Under the pieces are notes generated by a model. That model did not search any database, had not been told where the DNA came from, and saw nothing but the letters and a program-made list of their open reading frames with translations. Positions 34,601 through 43,198 of a stretch of DNA of 64,000 bases are shown here, piece after piece. A program made the position numbers and the translations under genes. Source of the stretch: Bacteroidia bacterium (GTDB lineage: Bacteria > Bacteroidota > Bacteroidia > Chitinophagales > UBA2359); NCBI GenBank assembly GCA_030427245.1, contig JAUHXA010000011.1, positions 62,001 to 126,000 of the forward strand, in the 5' to 3' direction. How positions within the stretch are numbered: the stretch's first letter is position 1; each line of letters begins with the position of its first letter.

Positions 34601-37283
34601 GGAAAGTTGCATCTGTCACATTATCAGGGGTTGCATCCAAGATTATCGTTTGTCCCTCGCAAAGCGTAATTCCTTCACCCAGTTCTACAATCGGCAATTC
34701 GTTGAAGGAAATCTCTACTTCTCCAAAACCTGTGCATCCATTTTGAGTAACTGTGACGCTATAAGTTCCACTTTCGGTCACGTCAAAAGTAGGATTTGTC
34801 GAGCCATCTTGCCATTCGTAGGCATCCGATGTTGGGGCGGTCAAAGTCAATGTTTGACCTTCACAAAGAGTTTGCGGTTCGCCCAAATCAACGACTGGAG
34901 GAGGATTGAAGGAAATGGCTACATCGTCTGAACTTTGGCAACCATTTTGGGTGATTATCACGCTGTAAGTTCCACTTTCGGTCACGTCAAAAGTAGGATT
35001 GGTCGAGCCATCTTGCCATTCGTAACTATCTGATTCGGGAGTCGTAATTGTATAAGTTTCGCCTTCGCAAAGAGGTGGCGTTTCGTCCAAACTAAAGATA
35101 GGAATGGGATTGAAGGAAACCGAAACATCGTCTGCCCCTTTGCAGCCTCCTTGTGTAATCGTGACGCTAAAAGTTCCTGTTTCTGTGACTTCAAAAGTGG
35201 AATTGGTCGAACCGTCTTGCCATTCGTAGGTATCTGATTCGGGAGCAGTAATTGTATAGCTTTCGCCTTCGCAAAGTGGCGGAGCTTCAGGCAAATCGAA
35301 GGTCAACATGGGGCTTAGTGAAACACTCACTTCGTCCGAACCTTGGCAACCATCAATCGTGACTGTTACTGCATACGTTCCCGCTTCACTCGCTTCAAAA
35401 ACAGGCAAGCTCGAACCGTCTTGCCATTCGTAGCTGTCGGCGTTTGGAGCGATTAAGGTGACTGTTTCGCCTTCGCAAATACTTTGGTCTTCTCCTAAAT
35501 CGGGCATAGGCAAAGGATTGAAGTCGACATTGACAAAATCAGTATCCGAACAACCTGTATCAAAACTCACTATCACTTCGTAAGTGCCTGTATTGGTGAC
35601 AGAAATTGTGGAGTTTGTAAAGCCATTACTCCATTGATACAAACCTCCTTCAACTGTTGCATCCAAAACGGTCGTTTCTCCTTCGCACAAAGTTTGGTCT
35701 TCGCCTAAATCAAAGATTGGCAGAGGATTGACGGTAATGGAAACGGTATCAACGGCACTGCAATTGGTATCGGCATCTGTCACAGTTACCATATATTCAC
35801 CTGATTGCATGACTTCAAACATTGCAGCATCAGAACCATCTTGCCATTGATACAGACCATTGGGAATACTTGCATCTAAAGTCGTGCTTTCTCCTTCGCA
35901 TAAAGATTGAGGTTCACCCAAATCAAAAATTGGAGGAGGCAAATAACTCACGCTTATTTCATCTGTGCCCGTACAGCCGCTGACTGTTGAAGTAATGGTG
36001 ACGGTATAGATTCCCTCATTGGTGGCTTGAAGAGTCGCTGTAGTTGCTCCATTCTGCCATTGATAGGTGACATTGTTGGTTGTTGCATCCAATAGAACTT
36101 CTTCGCTCTCACAAGCACTAATATCAGCTCCCAAACTAACAAAGGGCAATGGGAAAAAATCAACAAAGACTCCATCAAAACCTGCACATCCATCTACGGT
36201 TACTTCAACAGAATAAAAGCCAGTTTGGGTAACTTCAATTGAAGGCGTGTTTGCATTGTTATTCCAATCGTATTCTTCGGCATTTAAGGTAGTAGCATCT
36301 AAAATAAAACTCTCTCCTTCACAAGCATTGAGGTTTGCTTCCCAAAATTCGATTTCGGGAACGGGCTTTACTACAACTTCAATGGTATCATAAATTTTAG
36401 AGTCACATTCGGCAGTAATTTCCAAAATATAGTTCGTTGTTGCAGTAGGAAATGCCGTAGGATTTGAAATATTGGCATTGTTAAGAGTGTTGGTTGGAGT
36501 CCACGAATAAGTATAATCGGGATTGTTGGGGCCTCCAATAGAAATAGCATCTCCTTCACAAATGACTTGGTCAGGTAATTCATCTAAAAAAGAAATGTAC
36601 TCAATACAAACCTTATGCTCATTGTTGGCGGCTCCTGTTGCAGAAGTAAATCCCCAATAAACCATTGGATTGTTATTGAAGATTTCGGTTACGATGTTTC
36701 CTGTATAACTAATAACGGGTATGCACTCCCAATAAACTTTTAGTTTTTGAAGATCGACATCCCATGTCACCCTCACATCATGCCACAAATCATCTTCAAT
36801 GTTGCCGAGCGTAGTGGGTGGGGTCAAGGCTTGTGTATGATTCAAAGAACCGTGTTTCATCACACTTACATGATCACTGGGAGGATCATTGTAAATACCA
36901 TTTTGCCATGTATCGAACTCTATACCTACCGAAGGAGCAATTCCTTCAAAGCCCAATCCACCACCTAAATCTCCAACTGTTCCTGTATTGCTCACAGGCT
37001 GAAAGGTAAATACAATTCCATCTGCTCCATCTCCATCTTTATTTCCAAAATACAATTGAAATTGGGCTTCAAAGGATTCATTCAAATTAATTAAATCCTG
37101 ACTCCATATCGCTCCGTATTGGGTATTGAATGCTCCAGTTAGTTCGTAACACCCTCCTCCTAAGCTATTTGCATTTCCAATAACATTGAACTGCGCCTTC
37201 ACTTGAGTACTAAAAGTAATCCCCAAAGTTATCAACAATGTGTAGATAAGTGTTGTGCATAATATTGTAGTGAACCTCTTCAT
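31644..37283 (-). CDS. Giant surface protein: L-type-lectin-like head, about 22 Ig-like repeats, T9SS type B C-terminal domain
   Basis: The ATG at 37283 gives 1,879 residues; the longer frame uses TTG. The signal peptide ends at KAQF near residue 30. Residues about 35-235 form an L-type lectin-like domain (DGADGIVFTFQPVS, GIEFDTWQNG, HDVRVTWD). From about 240 to 1780 there are roughly 22 Ig-like repeats of about 70 residues, each with a conserved CEGE turn (LCEGETxxLDA) and the strand pair YEWQDGSTNPTFEV/GTYSVTV. The last 95 residues (INAFSPNGDGVNDEF, FNRWGQKVFE, GTWDGVF) are a CHU_C-type domain, a signal for type IX secretion and surface attachment. The likely role is adhesion or glycan binding on the cell surface. 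It lies next to the putative oriC. Confidence 0.92.
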   Translation of the reverse strand: MKRFTTILCTTLIYTLLITLGITFSTQVKAQFNVIGNANSLGGGCYELTGAFNTQYGAIWSQDLINLNESFEAQFQLYFGNKDGDGADGIVFTFQPVSNTGTVGDLGGGLGFEGIAPSVGIEFDTWQNGIYNDPPSDHVSVMKHGSLNHTQALTPPTTLGNIEDDLWHDVRVTWDVDLQKLKVYWECIPVISYTGNIVTEIFNNNPMVYWGFTSATGAANNEHKVCIEYISFLDELPDQVICEGDAISIGGPNNPDYTYSWTPTNTLNNANISNPTAFPTATTNYILEITAECDSKIYDTIEVVVKPVPEIEFWEANLNACEGESFILDATTLNAEEYDWNNNANTPSIEVTQTGFYSVEVTVDGCAGFDGVFVDFFPLPFVSLGADISACESEEVLLDATTNNVTYQWQNGATTATLQATNEGIYTVTITSTVSGCTGTDEISVSYLPPPIFDLGEPQSLCEGESTTLDASIPNGLYQWQDGSDAAMFEVMQSGEYMVTVTDADTNCSAVDTVSITVNPLPIFDLGEDQTLCEGETTVLDATVEGGLYQWSNGFTNSTISVTNTGTYEVIVSFDTGCSDTDFVNVDFNPLPMPDLGEDQSICEGETVTLIAPNADSYEWQDGSSLPVFEASEAGTYAVTVTIDGCQGSDEVSVSLSPMLTFDLPEAPPLCEGESYTITAPESDTYEWQDGSTNSTFEVTETGTFSVTITQGGCKGADDVSVSFNPIPIFSLDETPPLCEGETYTITTPESDSYEWQDGSTNPTFDVTESGTYSVIITQNGCQSSDDVAISFNPPPVVDLGEPQTLCEGQTLTLTAPTSDAYEWQDGSTNPTFDVTESGTYSVTVTQNGCTGFGEVEISFNELPIVELGEGITLCEGQTIILDATPDNVTDATFLWNDNSTGSSIEVSSEGTYSVTVTSGNCSSSDEVTVSFNENPTINLGNDQTLCEGETLLLDATVAGATYEWQDGSTSPTFEVTEAGTYSVTVDLDGCILEGSIEIDFNPLPGIDLGADQTICENETITLNATTPNATYLWQDGSTNPTFEVTEAGDYAVEITVNGCTAMDDIGVAQIILPPIELGEDITACEGETLQIGVDGIFPAEVIFGWQDNSSGQYFEVTEAGTYTLTASINQCMVTDEITVSFNEIPEIDLGLDQVMCEGEIAGFSAMPFNTTDPATYLWSTNSVNPTLEVQTSGTYSVTVTVNDCSTTDEVEVLVNPLPDFDLGGDLTFCEGESFTLDATPTNVTGATYEWQDGSNAATLEAVVSGVYSVTVTANGCGLIDEITLTFNKLPEVDLGNDLTLCDGEELQLDATVADAAAIYEWQDGSANSTFDVTTAGTYAVTVTVNDCSSSDEINVNFDELGVIDLGADAILCEGETLTLNATTDGATYEWQDGSTNPTFDVTEAGSYSVVVSVGACTLQGSIEVAYNPLPTVNLGENQTICEGETTILDATTAGATYEWQDGSTDPTFEVSQGGVYSVVIDVNGCTATDFIQVERIELPSIDLGEDQTLCEGVILAFNLSGEFPDATFEWQDGTLGQEYTISESGTYSVSVSIGDCMVSEELNVIFNEAPVLALEDVVLCEGQTSVLIPFAEDSGTAIYQWSNGSEDANIEVGESGVYIVTVTDNGCTSTAQAEVVFDAAPTIDLGADTTLCVGESLVLVAPSADSYLWQDGSVNASLEIFESGVYNVEATAGTCVLSGEIRVDFEAVPTVDLGADLVLCEGEVLTLQPQVTDGATFEWQDGSNGLDFEVVEAGEYSLEVRGDLERCVASDVVRVDFEVCDIETFGITVINAFSPNGDGVNDEFRVWATERPDEFYCAIFNRWGQKVFETTDINGTWDGVFKNQNEPIGVFAFYAEAWKVVNGERQRFWKQGNVTLVR
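31935..36572 (-). repeat. Array of about 22 Ig-like coding repeats (about 210 bp each)
   Basis: I counted 22 occurrences of the CEGE-type turn by reading the protein; each starts one Ig-like unit. Units in the middle are the most alike (for example successive YEWQDGSTNP units), which suggests recent duplication or gene conversion. The array makes this stretch prone to assembly collapse and recombination. Confidence 0.85.
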
Positions 37284-37737
37284 AAGAAAAAAAATCAAAA
37301 TCAGTGAATGAATATTGCCGAGTTAAGGTCTTTGTAAAACATCAAAATAATGCCTACGGTATAATTGATATGAACCAAATAACACTCTAAATCAATTATT
37401 TTAGGCTAAGGTTTTGCTAAGACGAAGTAAGGAATGGGTAGTATAGGGTTTAGCTAAGATACAATTTTACCGAAAAACTTTATTATTTATTGAAGTGGAT
37501 GTAGCTAGCCTGTTAACTTTTTGGCTTTTGTGTAACAAAATATTCATTTTCTTGGCTTATCCACATATTTATGCACTATTGTTGATAACTTGTTTTATCG
37601 AAAAAACTATTTTTCAGAAGAATAGACTGTCTATCAGTGTATTAATATTTAAAGGCATTTTCAGAGCATGAAAGAAATACACAAAGTTATCCACAGAATG
37701 TTGATAATGCGATAATCTGTGGCGAAATGCTAATTTT

Positions 37738-37766
37738 TTTGAGGTGTGAGGTGTGAGGTGTGAGGT
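37738..37766. repeat. Heptanucleotide tandem repeat
   Basis: The unit GAGGTGT occurs about four times in a row (GAGGTGTGAGGTGTGAGGT and on). It lies inside the putative oriC spacer. Its period of 7 bp matches the repeat at 51536-51568. Such repeats may vary by slippage. Confidence 0.65.
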
Positions 37767-38623
37767 ACGTAAAATAATTACATTCATTTTCTTTGCCACA
37801 CAATGCTTGTCATTTTAGTTTTTAACCTCTCAAATTTTGCGATTTTTTGGTGAGTGCAGTTTCAAATTTTATGGTACTTTATTTTCCCCGTTTAGGTAGG
37901 GTTGTATTTTGTCTCTTTCTGATTTTCCTGAAATTCTTTTTTGGGAGAAATAAGAATACCATTACTTACTCTACTTTTATTCTTTTACTTACTCCACTAT
38001 TTTTAAATTTCATCTCCTTCGTTTTCCACAACTTGTTAACACTAGTTTTTCTTTTTTTTAAAATTTTTTAATCCTATAGTCATTATTATTAGCACTGTGG
38101 ATTTGTGTGTAAATTCCTTCTTTTTTATTTGGAATCTAAGATGTCCATAAAATGATGTAGTTTTTCCACATGTTTTCAACCGTTTAATTCGTTAAATATA
38201 AGTGGATTGTAAGTTTATCCACAATGGAGGTATAAGTTATACACTGGATAAAAAGTAGGGTGTGCATACTTGGTAAGAAGTGAATAAGTGTGGATAAAGG
38301 TTGTGGAGAATGTGAATGAACAAGTGGATATCCACACAAAGTGAAGGTGCAATCAATTTTACCTACTTATACACTTTTACACACAATGGATGTGGATAAG
38401 TTTGTGAGAAAGCTGTGGATAAGGTGGTTTTGTTAATCTTTGATAATTTGAGGCTTATAGTTGTTGATTGAAGCGAATGTTAATAAGTGTGGATAGATAA
38501 AGAGTTGACTTTCTTTATTGTTATGCTAATTTATTTGTTTTTTAGCTAAAAAACAAATCTTTTTGAATAAAAAAAGGAAAAAATTATAGACTTTGGGGCA
38601 AGAAGCGAGAAAAGGGAGGTGAA

Positions 38624-38660
38624 ATCAAAAAAAAATGAGGATCAATGGATCCTCATTTTT
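38624..38660 (-). terminator. Bidirectional terminator after the choice-of-anchor B gene
   Basis: The arms AAAAATGAGGATC (38631-38643) and GATCCTCATTTTT (38648-38660) are perfect over 13 bp with a 4-nt loop. A-runs upstream and T-runs downstream allow use in both directions. It sits 37 bp beyond the stop codon at 38698 and so isolates oriC from transcription coming from the right. Confidence 0.9.
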
Positions 38661-38697
38661 TTCTTTTCTCATTTAAAATATTTCAAAGTATTTATTA

Positions 38698-41172
38698 TCA
38701 GTATCTTAATAAAGGAATTGATACCTTACTTGCATTTTTTTGGTAAATATTGAAGTCGGTGACAGTGACAGCACGATCTTGGTTCAAGTCGCTGTCCAGA
38801 TATTTGTTTACCTGAGCTATATCATTGCTGAAAAGATTGAAGTCTTCTACAGTAATGACTCCATCGCTGTTGATGTCTCCTGCAATGAGTGTAAAGTGTC
38901 CATTTCCTGTATCCTTCAATTGATTTGAGCCGGATACTTGAGTAGGTGAGGTGGTAAAATCATATACTTCGGTGTTGGGTAAAGTCACCGTGCTCGCACT
39001 CATAACCGCCAAATGATTTCTGGCGCGTACAACTACAAAATAATCTTGATTCTCCATCAACCCTACTATTTCCAAATCCGAAACACCATCTGTGTCGACT
39101 ATTTGTCCATTGTTCAGCAAGAGTCCAGCCGCCTGTGTTAATAAACTCATATCATTGGAGGCTCGCAATTCAACCAATACCCAGTCGGTCATGTTTGCAG
39201 GTATTTCGCTGACACTTTCGTTGCCATTGTAATTCCAGGGCATGCGATTGAAGGGCTGGTGAGTAGGGAGTAAAGAAAAATATTGCAGTTGGGTGTTCAT
39301 TGTTCCATTGTCCAAATAAGTTCCTTCTAAAAGCACTTTTAATCGAATATTGAATTTACAAGTATTGACTCCCACCGAAAGCGGATAACTGCTTGTACAG
39401 CCAAAAGTTCCGACGGTATAAGTGACGGGATAATTACCTTCTGCTAAGTTATTAGGTTGGAAGATACCTTCACTGCTGATGTAATTTCCTCCCGACCAAG
39501 TTCCGCCTTCGTCGCCAGTCACCAAAGAACTGAGGTCAAAAGGTTCGTCACATTCCAAGAGATTGACACCCGTCCAAGTCGCATCAGGAAGAGTAGTTTC
39601 AAACAGTTGGCTTGCCGAAAAATCACTGTCTCCCGAATTGCATTGACTGGCTACTTGATATTCATAACTGGTACAACCCTCCAATTTGGTGAGCGTAATA
39701 GTAGTGGACTCGGTGTTGGATTCTTGCCAAGTCGAAGCTCCTTGTGGGCGATAGCGAAAAGTATACATGGTAGCATCGTTTGCCGCATCCCAAGACAAAG
39801 TCGCAGTTTTATAAGTAGTCTCAACAATATTGAAGTTTTCGGGTTCGATACAGGGGTGAGAGAGTTGAATGTCGGATGTAACCAAAGTTCCGTTTGTTGT
39901 AAACTCTACTTCAACATACTTAGTCACATATCCATCTGCTACAACTTCAATGGTATAAGTACCTGTATTGGCAACTCCTGTTTTGTAATCGCCCGAAAAG
40001 TCAGTGGCGTCCACTGCATTGGTTGCTCCTAAAATCTGAACTTGGGCATTGGCTATGGGATTACCCGTTTCGATGTCTGTGACTTTCCCTTCCAAATAAC
40101 AAGCCTGTACATAAGTCGGACTCAATGTATATAAACCAGTTTCGATGTCGGTGGCAATGATGGTTTCTGATGGAAAATAAGGGTAAACGCCCCAACAACC
40201 GTTGAATCCATTGCCGCTAAAACCTGTCGAAGTATCATACTTTCCTACTTCAATGAGGTTGTCGGGATGGGTTGCATCCAAAATGACAATGCCTGAAGTG
40301 TAGTAGGAATTGACCACAAAATTTCCCTTCACAAAGGTATTGTGGGGAATAACATTGGTGCCTGGAAAGGATTGATAGCGGTCCAATTCGGTGATGTCTT
40401 CTACATCCGATACATCGTAAGAAACGACCCAAGCACCGCTTTTTTCATCGGTCACAAAAGCGGTTTGATTGTTGTCGCTGACCCAAACAGCGTGGGCAAA
40501 ATTTTTGGGTGTGGATTTTGTTCCCAAAACCGTAGGGCTGGTTTTGTTGGATACGTCTATAACTGCCAACTGACCTGCATAAATCTCTGCTGCCCAAAGC
40601 GTGTCACTTCTCACAAAGCCATCGTGGACATAATTGGTATTGTAAATGCCTAAATAGGTTGGGTTGGTTGGGTTGGCTGCCACGTCTATCATCAATGTTC
40701 CTGTGCCTACATTTCCTGCGCCCGTTGTAGTAGAACCGAACAAATAGGCGATGCCGTTTTCGTCAATGAAAATGTTGTGCGAATCGGTGTAGCCTACGCC
40801 TAAGTTGGTGGTATAAGTGGTGATGTTTGTGGGAAGTTCACTCAAATCTATAATGAGCAAACCGCCTCCATTGGATGCTTCGTTGATGACATAGGCATAA
40901 TCTCCATAGGTTTTGAGGTCTCGCCAATAGGTGAATGTACCGTCAATATAATGTAGTTCGGTGGGCGTTGTGGGAGGGCTGATGTCTAATATTGCCACAC
41001 CGTCTGTTGTGCCGACCAATGCATATTCATTACCAAGTGCATCGGTATAACCCCAAACATCACTCATTTCTTCGGTATAGTTCAATTGTCCTTGAAGAGC
41101 AACATTGAGTTGAGCATTCATTGATAAAGAAGTGCTTAGAACAAATAAGAATAGTGTGAAAATCTTGTTCAT
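38698..41172 (-). CDS. Choice-of-anchor B-type secreted protein with dockerin-like C-terminus
   Basis: The 824-residue product has a signal peptide (IFTLFLFVLSTSLSMNAQ). Residues about 25-350 carry LVIVD-type beta-propeller repeats (VAILDISPPTTPTELHYIDG, LLIIDLSELPTN), as in the choice-of-anchor B family. A CarboxypepD_reg-like module follows (about 358-440: GKVTDIETGNPIANAQVQI), then a fibronectin III-like part (about 445-530). The last 60 residues hold two EF-hand/dockerin-like loops, DINSDGVITVEDFN and DLNQDRAVTVTDFN, which look able to bind calcium. I see no CHU_C or type A sorting domain; it ends in SKVSIPLLRY. Surface location is likely, but the anchoring mode is unclear. The dockerin-like tail may bind a cohesin-like partner or simply stabilise the protein. 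Confidence 0.85.
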   Translation of the reverse strand: MNKIFTLFLFVLSTSLSMNAQLNVALQGQLNYTEEMSDVWGYTDALGNEYALVGTTDGVAILDISPPTTPTELHYIDGTFTYWRDLKTYGDYAYVINEASNGGGLLIIDLSELPTNITTYTTNLGVGYTDSHNIFIDENGIAYLFGSTTTGAGNVGTGTLMIDVAANPTNPTYLGIYNTNYVHDGFVRSDTLWAAEIYAGQLAVIDVSNKTSPTVLGTKSTPKNFAHAVWVSDNNQTAFVTDEKSGAWVVSYDVSDVEDITELDRYQSFPGTNVIPHNTFVKGNFVVNSYYTSGIVILDATHPDNLIEVGKYDTSTGFSGNGFNGCWGVYPYFPSETIIATDIETGLYTLSPTYVQACYLEGKVTDIETGNPIANAQVQILGATNAVDATDFSGDYKTGVANTGTYTIEVVADGYVTKYVEVEFTTNGTLVTSDIQLSHPCIEPENFNIVETTYKTATLSWDAANDATMYTFRYRPQGASTWQESNTESTTITLTKLEGCTSYEYQVASQCNSGDSDFSASQLFETTLPDATWTGVNLLECDEPFDLSSLVTGDEGGTWSGGNYISSEGIFQPNNLAEGNYPVTYTVGTFGCTSSYPLSVGVNTCKFNIRLKVLLEGTYLDNGTMNTQLQYFSLLPTHQPFNRMPWNYNGNESVSEIPANMTDWVLVELRASNDMSLLTQAAGLLLNNGQIVDTDGVSDLEIVGLMENQDYFVVVRARNHLAVMSASTVTLPNTEVYDFTTSPTQVSGSNQLKDTGNGHFTLIAGDINSDGVITVEDFNLFSNDIAQVNKYLDSDLNQDRAVTVTDFNIYQKNASKVSIPLLRY

Positions 41173-41270
41173 TGTGTTGATTTTTTTATCGGCTGCAATG
41201 TTAAGATTTTTTTGAGAAATGGGTGGTCAGTTGGAGGACGGAAATTGTGTCGCTTAAAAGTGAAACAGTA

Positions 41271-41942
41271 CTACATCGAAACCACCCAAGTTTCCACTTC
41301 TTCCCCTTCTGCAAATTCCTTCAACAAATTCACCGTTTCCTGCATCCAATACTTCAATTCTCCTGTTCCTGAATAATCAATCAATACCATTAAAAACTGC
41401 TGGGTATCTGGGCGAACCATTGTACGAACCGAATCACTCGTGGGTGTACCAAAGGCACCCTTTGCATCCCGAAAAGTGGGTAGCTTGTGGATGTTGAATT
41501 GACCTTTTCCGATGGCTTCATAGGGTTCATTGAGTTCTCCAATCCCAAAAACAACATCTCCTTCGATTTTGTCGGCATCATAACCGCCAATGGAATAGCC
41601 AGACTGCATGGATACCAAATTGAGTAAATCCACGACATTGTTGATACTGTAAATGCCCTTCCCTTTGACGACTCTCCGCAGCAAGGCTTCTGCCGACAAA
41701 CGGTAGCGGCTGGGGTCTTGACCGAGTTTTTTATAGGCTGTTCGGGAGTTGGCGATGTTGGGAAGGTCTTTGATGTCAGCCGTTTGAAGAATGTCAGCAA
41801 TGTCAGTGGTAGTAGCTTCAATGAGGTGACTCAGTTCGGGGTAGTTTGGGAACTCTAAAACAGTGACTTTACTTTGGATACAGCCTAATTGGAGATTTGG
41901 ACAGTATTGGAGTAATTCGGGAGATAGGCTTATGTTGGTCAT
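41271..41942 (-). CDS. B3/B4 tRNA-binding domain protein (phenylalanyl-tRNA synthetase beta-like)
   Basis: This 223-residue cytoplasmic protein consists mainly of a B3/B4 domain, the editing-like module of phenylalanyl-tRNA synthetase beta chain. Recognisable parts are NSRTAYKKLGQDPSRYRLSAEALLRRV and the last half with GVFGTPTSDSVRTMV-like GAFGTPTSDSVRTMV. I start at ATG 41942 because the longer frame begins with TTG and overlaps the upstream gene. Free-standing B3/B4 proteins may clear misacylated tRNAs, but this is inferred from the fold. It is 88 bp downstream of the CarboxypepD_reg protein and separate from any pheT. Confidence 0.8.
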   Translation of the reverse strand: MTNISLSPELLQYCPNLQLGCIQSKVTVLEFPNYPELSHLIEATTTDIADILQTADIKDLPNIANSRTAYKKLGQDPSRYRLSAEALLRRVVKGKGIYSINNVVDLLNLVSMQSGYSIGGYDADKIEGDVVFGIGELNEPYEAIGKGQFNIHKLPTFRDAKGAFGTPTSDSVRTMVRPDTQQFLMVLIDYSGTGELKYWMQETVNLLKEFAEGEEVETWVVSM

Positions 41943-42030
41943 GGTGAAATGGTTTTTTGAGGATAAAGGTAGCAAAAGAGCATGTATTTCTATCTGTGAA
42001 AAACCTGCAATATCAGCTATATCTGTGATA

Positions 42031-42639
42031 TCATTGTTCCCGTTGGTATTTCTCCTCAATAATCTTGCGGTATTTTCTCATTTTGCGGTTGCGGATGGCG
42101 GTTTTGCTGAATCTGGAAGCCAATAGAGAAATGGGGTTCATCAATGTGGGAGGAGGGACTTTGACGGGGCCAACTTGTTGGTGTATGCCACTCATTTGGA
42201 CGGGGCGGGTGACTTCATCGGCAGTTTTGGGGCTGAGAAATTCGATTTTGAAGTCTTCACGGCTGGGATAAGGATAGACTTCTACAACATCGAGCGTGAC
42301 ATCATTGCTATAAAGTGGAATCACCATTTCATACGTTTCGTCTGCCAAATCAGTGGGCACGGTTACTCGGGCATTGACATAGCTCAAATGCGTGACTACC
42401 AAACTACTACCGACTTTTACCTCCAACGAAAAACCACCATTAGAGTCAGTCGTTGTGCCACTTCCGTCTTTGCGGAGGATGTGTACATTGGGAATCGGTG
42501 CTCGATTGCTGCCGTTGACCACTGTTCCAGACAAGACGATTTTGGGGGCATAGCCAGTTTGGGCGAAGGAGGAAGGAGTATTGAAGCAGCAAAATAAGAG
42601 TATTGGGAGTAAATAGTAACGGATAATTCGTTTGGCCAT
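42031..42639 (-). CDS. Exported CarboxypepD_reg-like protein
   Basis: I use ATG 42639 (202 residues); the longer reading starts with TTG. A signal peptide (YYLLPILLFCCFNTPSSFAQ) leads to a carboxypeptidase-regulatory-like beta domain (about residues 32-105: LSGTVVNGSNRAPIPNVHIL, GTTTDSNGGFSLEVKVG, LVVTHLSYVNARVTV). The remaining 90 residues are basic at the end (SRFSKTAIRNRKMRKYRKI), with a helical tail rich in Lys and Arg. Such proteins are common in Bacteroidota and sit in the periplasm or at the outer membrane; the function is unknown. There is no TonB plug or barrel, so it is not a SusC fragment. Confidence 0.75.
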   Translation of the reverse strand: MAKRIIRYYLLPILLFCCFNTPSSFAQTGYAPKIVLSGTVVNGSNRAPIPNVHILRKDGSGTTTDSNGGFSLEVKVGSSLVVTHLSYVNARVTVPTDLADETYEMVIPLYSNDVTLDVVEVYPYPSREDFKIEFLSPKTADEVTRPVQMSGIHQQVGPVKVPPPTLMNPISLLASRFSKTAIRNRKMRKYRKIIEEKYQREQ

Positions 42640-42703
42640 ACCTTGAAGAAAGTTTGTTTTGTTCTTCAATAACGCCTAAATTGGGTAAAACGTTGCTAAA
42701 AAC

Positions 42704-43162
42704 ATGAATACCATTTTCCTTCAAACCCACATTCACGCTCCCGTCCAAACTTGTTTCGACCTTTCTCGAAACATAGATTTACACATAGAATCCACTACTC
42801 AAACCAACGAAAAAGCGATTGCAGGAAAAACGAGTGGCTTGATTGGATTGGATGAAACAGTGACTTGGCAGGCGAAACATTTGGGCTTTTATTGGAAAAT
42901 GACCGTTCAAATTACTGCTTTTGAATCACCTCGTTATTTTCGGGATGAAATGGTGAAAGGCCCCTTCAAAGCCATGCGACATGAGCATTATTTTGAAAAT
43001 CAAGCAGATGGGAGTACGCAAATGAAAGATGTTTTTACTTTTGCTTCGCCAATGGGTGTGTTAGGCAAAATTGTGGACAAATTGTTCCTCCAAAAATACA
43101 TGCGAGGGTTTTTGGAGAAACGAAATGAGATGATTAAAGCGAAGGCAGAAAGTATTGGGTGA
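42704..43162 (+). CDS. SRPBCC (START/Bet v1-like) protein
   Basis: The 152-residue product has the start IFLQTHIHAPVQTCFDLSRNIDLHIEST, a known pattern of the SRPBCC ligand-binding fold (cell-division inhibitor/polyketide-cyclase-like family). The middle has LGFYWKMTVQITAFESPRYF, and the C-terminal helix is KYMRGFLEKRNEMIK. Such proteins bind a hydrophobic ligand in a deep pocket, but the ligand is unknown. No signal peptide. It diverges from the CarboxypepD_reg gene and converges on the serine-hydrolase remnant. It is likely monocistronic. Confidence 0.85.
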   Translation: MNTIFLQTHIHAPVQTCFDLSRNIDLHIESTTQTNEKAIAGKTSGLIGLDETVTWQAKHLGFYWKMTVQITAFESPRYFRDEMVKGPFKAMRHEHYFENQADGSTQMKDVFTFASPMGVLGKIVDKLFLQKYMRGFLEKRNEMIKAKAESIG

Positions 43163-43198
43163 TTGTATGTTTTTGAAAACTACTTGAATATAATTTTT

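Larger units (their letters stand above)
37284..38697. other. Putative chromosomal replication origin (oriC), 1.4 kb
   Basis: This non-coding, AT-rich spacer holds six perfect DnaA boxes (TTATCCACA): forward at 37557-37565, 37687-37695 and 38215-38223; reverse at 38289-38297, 38391-38399 and 38414-38422. One-mismatch boxes include 38022-38030 and 38162-38170 (TTTTCCACA), 38302-38310, 38328-38336 and 38488-38496. The forward boxes are on the left and the reverse boxes on the right, a symmetric arrangement. AT-rich runs at about 37890-38060 and 38520-38600 are candidate unwinding elements. DnaA-dependent initiation is inferred from established oriC structure. No dnaA or dnaN lies nearby, and gene orientation to the right is mixed. 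A DnaA-titration region such as datA is the alternative. Confidence 0.75.

Noticed and set aside
31683-36968. Many long plus-strand ORFs opposite the giant surface-protein gene
   Set aside because: They are shadows of the highly repetitive minus-strand reading frame, with no start signals or domains of their own.
37847-38071. 74-codon plus-strand ORF inside the putative oriC
   Set aside because: The product is nearly all Phe, Leu and Val from a T-rich strand and overlaps the AT-rich unwinding region. It is best seen as chance.
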